From assembly GCA_035771175.1 (NCBI GenBank), contig CM069593.1, positions 19,621,956 to 19,685,955 of the forward strand: a stretch of 64,000 bases of DNA, given 5' to 3'. Position numbers and translations under genes: made by a program. The notes below the pieces were generated by a model. The model was not told the origin of the DNA and did not search any database. It saw only the letters and a list, made by a program, of their open reading frames with translations. The stretch is from Paratinospora sagittata. Its lineage: Eukaryota; Streptophyta; Magnoliopsida; Ranunculales; Menispermaceae. This document shows positions 34,500 to 47,300 of this stretch, in pieces (the stretch's first letter is position 1; each line of letters starts with the position of its first letter).

Positions 34500-35690
34500 A
34501 TGTAAGGTTGGGTTTGATAGGCAATCTTAATCCAACTCATCACCAATAACTTAGTAATTAGATTCTAGCAGGTTCTTAGCGGTGGTGGTGGTGATCGTGG
34601 GCTGCTAGTGGTGGCGACTCGTGCTAAGGATTCATGGGAGGAAAGTGAAAAGAAGATAAGAGAAATAATGATGAGTCTTCCACTTTTGACTTCATAGCCG
34701 AATCTAAAAAACAATTAAAAGCAGCAGAAGAGTTTTCAGTTCATTGCGACATTCACATGTTATTTTTATTTCTTAATTTGGAGTGATGAAGAAAAGAAGA
34801 AGATTGCATGCGTTGTTGTACGCGTGGGTACGAGGAGAATCGTAAAGAAGACGCTTCCTACCTGTGGTTTCAACACCTACTTCCCAGTAGTGACATGGTG
34901 GTGCACCACCACAAAAACTTGTGTTTTTTGGTGTTGACTTGTTTCGCAACTTTGTTTAATTTTGGACCACTAAATAATGTTTGACAGCAGAGTTGTCTTT
35001 ACTTACCAACAAGAGGATCGTTCTGACGGTCGAATGTTAATGGAAAATGACAAAGAAGAAGTAAAATGTTAAAGGGACTCCTATTTTATACATTTAAAAT
35101 GTAAATTAATATTAATGTATCATTAAATTAATATATTAACACATGATTTGAAATAATTTTATTATGTATAAAAGTGATATATAAATGAGATTGAGGTCCA
35201 AGTCTCGAGTTCGAGCTTGTCTTGTTTATCCGTCTCTGTTAGGAGGGGTAGCTCAAATGCTTTTGCCACACTGAATCTGAGAGGATTAGTCTAGTTCAAA
35301 AGAAAGAAGAACACTTCTCAAGTGCCAAAAAATTAATAATAAAATATATATATATATATTTAAATATACAAAATAAGTGTTAAGGTAGGATTACTCTAAA
35401 AAGAATGGCATCAGTTTTAATTAATCTTCACTGTACTATTGTTTTAGTTGAAATTTTATAATGAAAAACGCATGTATATATGATAAATTTTTCATCTATT
35501 TTGATGATAATGAGCAAGACAGACTTTGGACAAAAGGGCTTTTAGCCTACAACACTCACAACTTATTTTTGCTCTAATACGGCGCGCACCATTTGCAATA
35601 GTTATTCCAACGTGGTACTGGTAAAATTGTATACATACAATTTTATATGATATAATATAATATATATCATCTATTTTAATTAATTTTTTT
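34500..35690. other. Promoter flank and AT-rich spacer
   Basis: Contains a ggtggtggtggt stretch (near 34582) also seen upstream of the pseudogene. A SINE-like piece with a box B-like cgagttcgagcttg lies near 35205-35290. No gene is supported. Confidence 0.45.
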
Positions 35691-35699
35691 TTTAAAAAA

Positions 35700-35853
35700 A
35701 ATTTGGTGGCACCCAGTCAGCAGATCTAAAATCTAAGTGTGGTCACGTCATCTGCTAATTGGACGTTGACTGGTCAATCTATAGCAAAAGAGTTATTATT
35801 TTGATTTCAATAGCATTTGTAAAGTTTTAAAAAAAAATTGTGACAATAAGTCT
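35700..35853. mobile_element. MITE, family C, partial copy
   Basis: The end ttttgatttcaatagcattt ... ttgtgacaataag matches the right end of the element in the ligase intron (52291-52649). The inner ctaattggacgt and ggtggcaccca also correspond. Only about half of the element is present. Confidence 0.45.
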
Positions 35854-36579
35854 AAAGCCCGCCCTAAATTTTGCACCAAAATTAAATATTCTATAGGTTA
35901 ACTTTATATTTAATTTTTTAGTTTTAATATTATTTTAACTCAGTTTTAAACTTTTTAATTACATTATTCTTTTAAAGACTGTGAATGCATAAAGTTTTTA
36001 TGTCAATATATTTAAGATAGTGTTTGGTAACTCTTTAATTTCCAACTTCTTATATTAGTTTTATTTTAGAGTTAAAATATATTTTAACTTAAAATCTCAA
36101 CTTTTTACTATAAAAGTAGTTGAACTTAAAAATATTATTTATATATAAAAATAATATTGAATGTTGTCCATGCTTTACAATAATAAATAAAATTATTTAT
36201 TTATTATAATATAAATTTATTTAAATTATTAATTACTTACTAGTCCACAGCCACGTGCATTGCACATAAATAAAAGGGGTACGTCGATAATTATCAAAGA
36301 AAGTTAAAAGGGTTAAAAATTGTTAAAAATAAAAAATAAAAAGGAGGTTGTCTTATATTTACTAACATTATAAAAAGTTTTTTTTAAAAGAAAGTAAAGG
36401 AAATTTGTTCCGCTACCGCACAACAAGCATTAATTCATATTTGTGTAAAATTTGAAATAATTTTCTGTTTGTTTTGACTATGTAATTTTATTTATTTTGT
36501 ATTGATTTTATGAATTTTCTATTTATTTTGTTTTGATTATGTATTTATTTTGTATTAATTCATAAAAAATATTTATTTG

Positions 36580-36626
<47 letters not shown>

Positions 36627-36678
36627 GACCTCATTATTATAGCTCGCCCCAGGCCCAAAATAGTCAGGACCGGCCTGA
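35854..36678. mobile_element. Truncated hAT-like element related to the one at 27119-30615
   Basis: The right end aggaccggcctg resembles the terminal motif of the other copy. Interior cacgtgcattgcacataaat and the attttgtattgattttat tract match it in related order. The left terminal motif is missing. A (TA) microsatellite occupies about 36583-36622. Confidence 0.4.
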
Positions 36679-39600
36679 CATAAATTATCCTTTTCTCAAA
36701 ATTTACAATAGTGAGAAATTCATCCACTCAGTACACCATTTTAGTAACGTTTAGACTATCATACTCATTAATATAATAATAAGTAGTTTCATATTTGTCA
36801 AATTGTATTTTGGTAGTTATTAGTAAATAAATCTAAATCAAATTAAATAATGTAAGCTAGCTTTTAGGATTGTTGTTGAATTAGACCTTTAATGTGCTCA
36901 AATCAATCGCTAAAACTTTATAATTATGATTTATTACATTCATTGGAAACAACGGTCTAGACCTAGCTTTGTGATCAATCTACACAATGTTAAATAATCT
37001 TATGGTATGCTAATGTTGATTAGCTTGAGTGGTTGTTGCATCTTTGTATCTCAAACAAGGTCAGAGTTTAAATCTCCTTAAATCTCAAAAGAGTTAAAAA
37101 GGAGTTGTCATAGCCTTATTAAGTTTTGTTGTGCTTTCAAGTCTTTGTTCTCTCCTTTTATTATTAATGATTGGAGTTGCCTGCTAGTAGCTTGTTTATT
37201 TGACTTGTGAGCCTTTAATGTTTGAATGTAGAATGTAAATATTATAGAATAACGAAAAATGATTTATCTAATTGTAAGGTAATGGTTCATAGTATTTTCT
37301 AAATCACGATTTAATATTGCTTCCATTTTATATGATAAATTTACGGTTCAAAGCATTTCTTGAAAAAAAAAAAATTTAACCAATTTCTTGAAAAACTTTT
37401 TTTTAACCAATTTCTTGAAAAACTTAAGAATGCAAAATGAACTAATCATGAATATATGTCAAAAACTATAGGCTAGAGTTTAACATTTTCTTAAAATCAC
37501 AATTTAGGTTATTAATAGTAAGATATGGACATTAATATATATATGTATATGTAGCCTTGTCACCATTCCTTTTCTCTCTCTTCTTCTTTGTTTGGCCCAT
37601 TTTAGGAGGTGGCTATACACTATCAAGATTCAACTCCACATATCTAATTACAAATTTAAAGTCGGGTAGCCTAGTCAGATGAGAGACGAGGTATTAGTCA
37701 TGGTTGAGAGTCAAGATCTCGACTTTACAGTTTCTGACTTTGAAATAGTCTCGCTTCTTCAAAGAGGTTAAGTGTGACACTGGAGGTCGTAGACCAAAAA
37801 AAATAAAAAATAAAAAAAATTACAAACCTTCTTATTTATTTATTATAAGACAATGTCAACCATATTGATGACTTATAACTCGTCCTTAATCTACAATGAT
37901 TATGGTGCGTTAAATTGAGCTCATTTCTTAAGCGTACAAGGAAACAATTCATAAGGTCCCATATTCAATTGATTATTGAAATTAAGTCATATTTCAACAT
38001 CGTTTCTAATTTATTGATTAAATCTTTTTTGTGCTTAATTTGATGTATCTGGTTTTAATTACAATCAATTGAAGCTAATAAGAACTTAAACAAATCAAGC
38101 AACCTCTCCCCGGCAAGGCAATGCAAGGCAAGACAAGCCAAGATAACCCCCAAGTCAAAAAAGTGAAACTGAAATAACACCTACTATGAAAAAAAAAAAA
38201 AAGATTCTCTACATATGAAACAAGGGGCTGAAATATTGCACTTTTCCACACCATGTAACGACTTATATATATATATATATGATAAAATCCCTTCATGCAA
38301 TCACCTACTAAAGTAAATTAAAGTTGACAGCTAACAATATAAATACACATTAATACATATATAATCTTTAATTTATGACTTTCTCTTTATTTTCATTATT
38401 AGTACATAAAAAACAATATAAATACACATTAATACATATATAATTGAAGGTTTTTTTGGCAACTTTGGCCAATGTATCATGCAAGATAAGATGGATACGC
38501 CATACGAGATTCCATAGCACTTAATGATCTTCGGACAATGTATTTTTAATATATAAAATTAGTACTTGGAACTTGTATTGCAAGCGATTTTATTATATTT
38601 CTGATATTTTATAAGAAAAGAATAATATATTATATTTCTGATATAAATAAAATAGTAAAATCATTTCATCATATAGAAAGATAAACATACGTAAAAATGG
38701 GAAAACTGTAAGGTATAATAGGAAGAATTTTAAATTATAACAGCCAAAATGTAAAAAAAAAAAAAAACATGAATGCAAGAGGACAAATTAGTTAAGGTGA
38801 AAAATCAATTAATTTTTTTTCTGCCCAACACCTCTAGCCTTTTTTTTTTTTTTGTCAATTTATAATATTTATTACATTGGTTGACATACATACAAGTCAT
38901 TCTCCATCAGCGAATCAAAGACAAGGGTTGTCTTGACTATTAATAGGGAAACAAATGCCCGCACCAAGGCCTAGTAGAGCCTCAAACACCTCTTGCCTTC
39001 TGTGGTAACCTCACAACCTAATTACACTAGTGGGCAAGGTTCAAATCTTACTATGGATAATAATTAAATTAAGAAGTTATATTTGATTTAAATCGTTGTT
39101 TAGTGGGGTTTTAGTGCCTATAATATATTATGGGCCTTTCTGTCTATTTATAAGTTTTGAGGTTGACATGTGACACAAATTCTCCTAAAATTGATCATTG
39201 ATGTAATGTTACATTAAAATAAAATCGTTTTTTTTTATATTAAAAAAGAGTTGTAGTTTATGCTAATAGTAAATATGCTTCAATACATAAATGAATAAAT
39301 TAAACAGTGTATATTCATATTTTGTTTCATAGTGGATTTGCATTAACTTAATACACAATAACATAATAAGTTGTTGAATATACAAATATAACATCTCATT
39401 TAGTCGCCAACACTAACTAGCTTTCTAAAAAGGTTTTAAGGTTAGGTTCAAGTCTCCTTAACCTCAAAGGATTAGGTATGGATAGTTGCCGTTCATTGAT
39501 CTTATTCGATGAGTAAAACATTGTTATGAATTCCATAAAAGATTTAATTCGATGAATAAAACATTGTAATGAATTCCATTAAAAGACTTAACTTACAACT

Positions 39601-39783
39601 CAAATCTTTATAATGAATTCCCAATTTATTACCTTGCCTAGCTATATATTACGCATAAAATTAATTAGATCAACCAGAACCTCAACATTAAATTCAAACA
39701 AATCTTATATTCTTAATAACATCAACCCAGCTATATCTTATTCAATCAATTTGATGGCTTCATGTGAGACACACACAGCTTCT
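36679..39783. other. Gene-poor AT-rich spacer with decayed repeats
   Basis: No gene is supported. Visible structures: SINE-like pieces with box B-like cagagtttaaatctcc (near 37068) and aggttcaagtctcc (near 39445); a 30-base tandem duplication (taaccaatttcttgaaaaac, 37376-37426); and a 35-base dispersed duplication (aatataaatacacattaata, about 38335 and 38412). Confidence 0.5.
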
Positions 39784-40810
39784 TCACGGGCAGAAGGTGA
39801 TGAGATAGTTGGCACCAGTGGGGCAAGTAAAAGTACTAGTAGCATCATCATAAGCATAACTATAAGCTTGAGGACAAGCCTTCTTGAACACCATCGAGTA
39901 ATTCGTAGGAGGACATGTCGATGGTGTCGAATAAGCCCCTCTGCAACAATACCTATCTTCATCAAACGCCGTGCAAGCGTTCTTGCAACCAATCACACTA
40001 CTATTACTATTATTCCCTCCTTTCACACTTAACTCTCCCGGGCATATCTCGTTCAAATTAGCAGCACAAATTACTTCCTTGCACTTCAACTTTTCATCTT
40101 GAACCGTCACGGACAATGGCAAATTAAACCCATCTACGAGGCTTATATCATAGAAATCTTGCCCGCCATACCCGGCAAGAGTGTGCTCTATGAGACTAAC
40201 CGGTGGTGTCCCTCCTAAGCCGTTACCGCATTCGATCTTTCCCGAACCACAGTCACCGGTGGCGCACTTGAAGAGCCCCGAATGCTCGTCCGTGGCGCAG
40301 ATAGTTCGGGCCCAGAATCGACCTGACCATGGTGATGGCACGTCTATGGAAGATGATGCACTGGGGGCGAGTTCGAACCCGGTTTTGGGTAATTGAGGCG
40401 AGCCTGCGCCGCTCAAGGCGCTTGGCCATACTGTGTATGAGCAGTTGTTTTTTAGAGTAAAAGTAGCAGCAGATGCTCCTGTTTGACATGAAAGAAGAGA
40501 ATTTTTAGGCCTTAAAGAAGTTTGGATCATGATTAATCAAAAACCGTATTTTGTATCTAAAAACTCGAAAATAAAGAAAATGCTTTTGATTAATCTTATT
40601 CGAAAACAGTTTCCTTTGAAAATTTTACTAAGGAAATAACATGTTTTAAGAAAATAATTTCAAATTGTATTCTTGTTTTTGAATCACTAACTATATGCAG
40701 CAAAGTTAAACAGGGTGATACATAATCTACAAAGGGATAGATACAATACCTGAGAACAAAAGGGAGGAAAGAAGGAAGAAAGCTAGTATTAATGGTGCCA
40801 TTTTTTCCAT
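39784..40810 (-). CDS. Thaumatin-like protein (PR-5 family)
   Basis: Secreted thaumatin-fold protein. Exon 1 is 40810-40750 (signal peptide, MAPLILAFFLLSSLLF) and exon 2 is 40478-39784, giving 251 residues. All 16 cysteines of the family are present. The acidic-cleft residues are intact: Arg in WARTIC, Glu in SLIEH, and both Asp in FYDISLVDGFN. The TGDCGSG motif and the C-terminal YSYAYDD are also kept. Intron position and phase equal those of the other thaumatin-like gene (24991-25895), which indicates common descent, though the two proteins have diverged strongly. A TATA (ctctataaag) lies about 65 bases upstream. Expected roles are defence or beta-glucan binding; the substrate is not shown by sequence. 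Confidence 0.94.
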
Positions 40811-40874
40811 GTATCACAAGCTGTAGAACTTGGCGAGAGTAACTGGCTCTTTCTGGCCGGGGAGATTTTGTGCC

Positions 40875-40884
40875 CTTTATAGAG
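40875..40884 (-). promoter_or_regulatory. TATA box of the second thaumatin-like gene
   Basis: On the minus strand ctctataaag, about 65 bases upstream of the ATG at 40810. Confidence 0.6.
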
Positions 40885-40962
40885 TCTGTTGCAAGTGGAA
40901 ATCTTAAATCTGAAAAGATTGATTTGTAATATTCAATTAATTACTTAATTAACGAGAAGTGC

Positions 40963-41152
40963 TAAAACGATTTAAAAATATATACCGGCGAAAATCTATA
41001 TCTAAGTTGATATGACAATATATTACATTATCACATCATCATTAAAAAAAAAAAGAAAAAAAAAAGAAAACATCCTTCGATCATCATACGTCATATCAAC
41101 ATAAATATAATTTTAAATATAATTTTTAAGTTGTAAAATATTTCACTTAATT
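40963..41152. mobile_element. MITE, family B, copy 2
   Basis: The right end, read in reverse (agtgaaatattttacaactt), matches the left end of the copy at 18430-18612. The left end gagaagtgctaaaacgattt pairs with it as an imperfect inverted repeat. It lies close upstream of the thaumatin-like promoter. Confidence 0.5.
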
Positions 41153-41779
41153 AATTAGTCCTGATATTTTAATGCAAAGTTCGGCCTTGTACACACATAC
41201 ATGCCATATATGGTTTTGTTTCTTTCTTTGTTTGATTTTTGTGAGTAACTCTACCTTTCAATCCTTTTGACAAAAGAAGAAGAAGAAGAGAGGAAGAAGA
41301 AAGACTCAACCTTTCAATCAGGTTAGTTCTATACGGCCTTCCACACCATGAAAATGACGTTCAAAAGAAGTGGGCCACAGAGACAAAATTATGTAACTAA
41401 TTGCCTATAAATATAACCAATGTTAAACAGTTGATTGGATATCTTCATTTGCAATAAGGCAAGAAAATAATGATTAATTAATTTATTTTTTTTAATTAAT
41501 TTTGTATTTGTTGAGCTCGTGCAATTAGTAGTGAAAACTTCTATTTGTTAAAGACTACTACACCCAAAAGTTATAGTGCCAAAATGTAGTGTACGGGCCA
41601 TTCAACAACTTAGATTACCATATAATAGGATTTTTAAACGTGTACTATACAAGTCTTTTTATCTAATAAATGGTTGCTTGACATATATGGATTCAGGGGC
41701 GTAGCCAGAAATTTAATTTAAAGTGGGTTAATTTTTTTTTTTTAGAAAAACTTTAATAGTATTATGACAATTTATTGAT

Positions 41780-41870
41780 TAAGATATGTAAAACTTTATA
41801 ACTACATGTGCAACTATACATATATATTCATTGAATCATTTATTGCACACTTTAAGATATGTATCTCATT
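41780..41870. mobile_element. MITE, family A, partial copy 3
   Basis: Carries actacatgtgcaactataca then attcattgaatcattta, shared with the copies at 17953-18095 and 32440-32598. Termini are not recognisable. Confidence 0.4.
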
Positions 41871-43419
41871 GATATTCAAATGATGAACGTGTGTGGTTAT
41901 TTTGAATTCAATTAAACATTATGACAAAAAAAAGGTCTAAATAAATTTTTTAAAAATCATTTAACAACCTTATCTTTAAAGTTGTAAATTAACACATGAG
42001 CGACAAATTCAAAAGATTGCATTTTTTGATGTTTATATGTAATTTTTTTTATTTGATTGTGATTATGATTTATTGGATATTAGTTTTTGATAAATTAATA
42101 TTTTTAATAATTTTCTTTTTATTTAACCAGATTATTTTAATTTTTTATATAATTTGATAAACTAATATTTAATATCTTTATCCAAGAATTACAATACAAT
42201 GAAAATAATAAAATTAAAAAATAATTATCTATCATTTTTATAGAAAAAAAGACATTTTGTTGTTAGTATCCAAATAAAAATATGAAGAGAGAGAGAGCAA
42301 AATTTTAAAAAATAAATGTACATTTCCATATATTTTATCATTAGGGAAGAAGGGAGCATCAATATAGAGGGGGGTGTTTTTGTCATTTAATTTGCATGTG
42401 CCCATTAATCAATATGCTTGATATTTGTTTTTTCTTCTATTTCCCTTGTATCTCTCCCCATGCATATTGGGTTGCAAGGGAGTATTAATGATGATTTCTA
42501 ACACCATTATCAACAAATATTGGAATATCATTTGTGTGCATGTTTGTGTGTTTGTTGTTGTATATATTTACATTTAGTTCTTCTTAAGAAATAAGAATAT
42601 GTTTAAAAAGTATTACGAGTGAAGAAGTGTGGGTTAACCTAACGTAGTACAACATATATAGTCGAGGGTCCGTGTTAAATGTGATTGAAGGGTGAGGATC
42701 TCAGTATCGAAATTCATATTCATCTTAGTCGAGCCCACTTGAAAAAAATTATTCAATACCACTATAATACTTGAACGTGAATTACTATCTCCCGAAGGGT
42801 GTGGATAAACACGTGAGAAACCAAAAAAATGAAAAAGAAGTGTGGATTAGAAAAATATGAAAACAATTAGAAGATGTTTTTAGGCCTTGCTTGGAAGCAA
42901 CAACAAATTAACCATCAATATGTTATTGAAGTAGAATCTTGTTAATTGAAACCTTTTATGTGAATGGCGGACATACATATCTTGTTAGAAATAATCTTAT
43001 GAATAAGCAATATATATGATTTGATAATTAAATTAAATTCTCTATAGTAATATTAAATTTAATTAAATTTTCCACACCCTTTCAAATATATAAATTTTAA
43101 TATTGGAAGAAAAGCTATATAACTAACTTAAAGTTACGTGTACTGCTTCTAGAATTAATTTAAGAAAATCGTGAAATAAAAATAACATGATAAAAAGGAG
43201 ATGCGCTTTACAAAAAGTGCTAACGACAACTTTTTGACTCCGTTAAACATTTTGTAATTTCAGCTGCCATGTCATTTGTCAAAAAAAAAAAAAAAAAGAG
43301 TCATTTCAAAGATGTTTGAAGGGTATTTCAGTCGTTCCACTTGCCAGTCAATAAACGCCTGAGTTGGTCAACGGTCTAAGACCTGAAAAAAAAGATAAAA
43401 GTGATGGAAGGGCCTAATA
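41871..43419. other. AT-rich spacer upstream of the kelch gene
   Basis: No gene is seen. A decayed repeat with tagtcgagggtccgtgttaa (near 42658-42720) may be SINE-derived. Confidence 0.45.
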
Positions 43420-43604
43420 TTAATATTGGAAACTATTTTAAGGGACACGATTGTGGAATCAAAATTGACGCTGTTTTGTTGTGTGAAGTACGAGGAGATC
43501 TTGAAAACTAAGCTACAGAAAGCAAGATCGTCAAGAAGAGCTTCAGAGAGGAAGGAGAGTGGGAGATTCTCACAGCGTTTATTTCTTTGGCACCATTACT
43601 TTTC
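43420..43604 (+). other. Probable 5' untranslated exon of the kelch gene
   Basis: A donor-like site (ttttctg/gtgagat, near 43604) and an acceptor (attgcag, ending 44300) would splice this leader to the exon carrying the ATG at 44347. The leader contains short upstream ATGs. Its 5' limit is not determined. Confidence 0.4.
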
Positions 43605-44346
43605 TGGTGAGATATCGATGATCTCTGCGTTTATTTCTGTTTTTCTTGTGTAGATTTCAGTTGATAAGGATTTGTAATTTTGTAAATTGCGTTGATCTGG
43701 CGTCTTAATTATCCTTTTTTTTTTTTTTGTGTGTGTGTGTGTGTGAAACCTATTTTCTTGATTTTAATGGTTAAAACAAGAAATACGGATGATTTGGTCA
43801 CTCAAGAAAGAGTTTGAAATATCAATAGATATATTTTTTTGGTGTATTTGAGTTTAAGGTTCTTTTCTTAGCGGTGATTAGATGAATATTTGGATAGCTT
43901 GTTACTGAAGCAAGTGTAAATTTGATTTTTGGAAGGGATTTGGTTAGATAATGCAAGAAATTTCTGTAAAAGTTCGATTTCTTGAGAAGATCAATTTCAT
44001 AGTAATGGAGCAGAGATATGGATCTTGTGATCTTTACTTTTCAATTTTTCGAGTTTCTTGTTTAATTGTGTTCTGCTGTAGCTATTGAATTCGAGGAAGC
44101 CTTCATTTTGTGGATTATGAGCCTGCAATCCGGTCTTGTATAGCTGAATTTCGTTGATATATTGTGAATCTATTAAAACCACTTTTCTTTTTAATCTTTT
44201 TGAGTTTTTCTCCATTAATACTTTGCTTGGTGAATTTTATTGATGTATTTGTATGATAGGATGATTTATCCTTTCACATTATGTGATGATTTTATTGCAG
44301 ACTCATTCTTCAACCTTGTGATTTCATTGGCCTTCCAAAAGGCAGA

Positions 44347-47300
44347 ATGGGATCTGAAAATAATGGAAAAGATTCAGATGTTGCTGAATGGTTATCAGAA
44401 TTGCGCTATGATACGTGGCTTCCACTCACTGTGTCTGGTTCACAACCATTAGCTCGCTACAAGGTTGCTTATTTTCACCTTAGGACTAGCTTTCAGTAAA
44501 AGGAAAAAAAATAAATTATAATTAGAGTTTAGGGTTGAGGGCTTGAAGCTAAACATTAATTCTGAAATCTATACTATTTATAAAGCCAATACTTCTTATT
44601 GACGGTGTGCTGCTTTTATCATAATCCCAATAATACCCTTTTTTTATCTATTAGAAATTCTGATTTCCAACCCATATTATAAACACTTAAGGGGTATTTT
44701 TGAACAATTAATCTAACCAACCCACCTTTTCAGTTTCTACCTTTTTCTCTATGTTCCAACCGACACATGCAACTGATGAGACTTAATCCTTTACATACTT
44801 TTAAAATTAAAGTAAAATAAATATAAATTATAAAATATAACTGTCAATCACGTGTAACGCACGTGCACGTTCACTAGTTATACGTAATTAGGCTTTTTTT
44901 TGGTAGTCTTTAATTCAATCTCTTTGAACCACTTTGGGCATGAAGCTAATAAAACTTGTTATTTTTATGTTCTGGTTTTGATTCCTGAATGCTTTTCTTG
45001 TCTAATACTGTAGCACGGTGCTATAGTGGCTAATGGAAAGCTCTATGTTGTGGGAGGCAGTCGTAAGGGTCGAAACCTAGCTGACATTCAGGTACAAAAT
45101 ATGCCCATAAATTTCTATAGATAAAGCATATTCTTGTGTGCGTTTCTTTATATTGTGTTTTTTTCTGCAGATTTTAGATCTTAAAACTTTGACATGGTCT
45201 ACAATGAATCTACATTTCGATTCAAAATCTGGTACAGATGGGGAAAGTAGGCCACATGATGTCTTCCCTCCTACAGCAGGTCACAGTGTGGTAATAGTTT
45301 TCTGTCTTTTGTGTGTCCTATGTGAAGATTAATGTCACTTATTCTTTGTTTACTTCCCTAACTATCCTTTTTTCGACAGATTCATTGGAGAAATAAACTC
45401 ATTCTCCTTGGTGGCCATTCAAAGGAATCTTCTGATTTCATAACAGGTTTACTCTTATCAAAACAACTTTTTGGTATTGTGTCATAAATTATCTGATCTT
45501 GCTCTTATTCCATCTCCCTTGATTTCGTGAAGTCCGATCAATTGATCTAGAAACTCACCATTGCTCTGTTTTAAAGACCTCGGGAAAAGCTCCGGTAATT
45601 TCATTGAATGAATTGCAATGACTTATAGTTCTTGTCTTTATCTATTTGTCTCTCCATTTCTCTTGTTCAACTTGGCTGGGAGAGAGTTCTTCATCATCTA
45701 TTTCAATGGAGTTGAAGTAGCAAACCGAAATCCTTGACTGATTTGATATGATGCATGCTCTATTTCAGATAGCTCGAGATGGGCAATCGGTGATGTTGGT
45801 TGGCTCTAGATTAATAATATTTGGTGGAGAGGATGCTAGGAAGAGACAGCTACTAAATGACATTCATATTCTTGACCTGGAAACCATGACATGGGATATG
45901 ATGAGAACATTGTTAGTTTAGTATTTCCTTTCTTGATTTCTTTGTATGTTCTCTGAATGGTAGTTGATACCTTTCTTTTACTTCCAGGCAGAAACCTCCA
46001 GCACCAAGATGTGATCACACAGCTGCAGTGTATGCAGAGCGCTACCTTCTGATTTTTGGTGGTTGTTCACATTCAACTTGTTTTAGTGATCTTCATATAT
46101 TGGACTTAGAGACGGTAACCTGTTTACTTTGCTTGTTTCAAGATCAAATATAATCTTAAAAAGTAACGTATTTTAATCATTGTTGTTGCTGTAACCTTTT
46201 CATGGCCTTATATATTGGGGGCTGGCAATAGTTTCTGTTTCACAATCCAATACTATCTTGTCTTGAACCTCTTATCTTCAGTCAATGAATGTGTTTTGGT
46301 ATATATTCTTATAAACTTGAAGCCAGCACTTTAGAGATTTTAGTCTCTATAATTAGTAATTGCTTGGTAGGATGTTACTGAGCTTTCTCATGTGGTCATG
46401 TTATCTTGATTCTTGACTATTTTATAGTTAATAATCTGATTTTGGTTCTGCATTCAAAAGCTTGAGCTCATGCAATTTCTTCAATTTTTTAACATGTTCC
46501 TAGTATGATGTTCTGCATGGTGTTGTCATTGCAGACGGAATGGTCTCAACCACAAGTTCAGGGTGCTACTGTGACTCCCAGGGCAGGTCATGCTGGAATC
46601 GCAATAGGTGAAAACTGGTATATAGTTGGTGGTGGAGATAATAAAAGTGGTATGTGGAATTGTGATCATTGTACGAAGTTTCTTTTGATCCAGTTATTTT
46701 ATGTGAATGTGCCTTTAATTTGATTGCAAGAATTCTTCACTCAGATGAGTTAAAGAATGGATTCTTGTTTACAGGTGCACCTGAAACGTTGGTATTAAAC
46801 ATGTCTAAGCTTGTTTGGTCAGTGTTGACTTGCGTAGATAAACGAGATCCTCTTGCCAGTGAGGTTGCTTTCTTTTTCTTCATTTCTGGATTCCTCTAAA
46901 CTATTCTTTTTAAAGTAGCTATCATAATTGTTAAGACTATTTTAAGTTGAACAAAGAGCATCTGCCAAATGTTTCCAATTCTTCATGCATAAATCTCATT
47001 CTTGGTGTCATTTATTGCTGGTTTACCACATCAGCTGCAAATTCTTTTAGATGCATTGACAAACGTAACAAATATAACATCTGGAAGTTAATGATTTGTA
47101 GGGACTCAGTCTTTCTTCAACATCATTAAGAAACGGCGAGAACCTTTTGGTTGCCTTTGGGGGTTACTATGGGGAATATATCAATGAGGTAAGCTGTATA
47201 CTGACTTTCTCCAACAACATAATTTTAGTATTTTGTGTTGTAAATTATAATTGGCTAATTTTTTATTTATCTTGTTGTGGGCAAGCTGGATTTTGCAATG

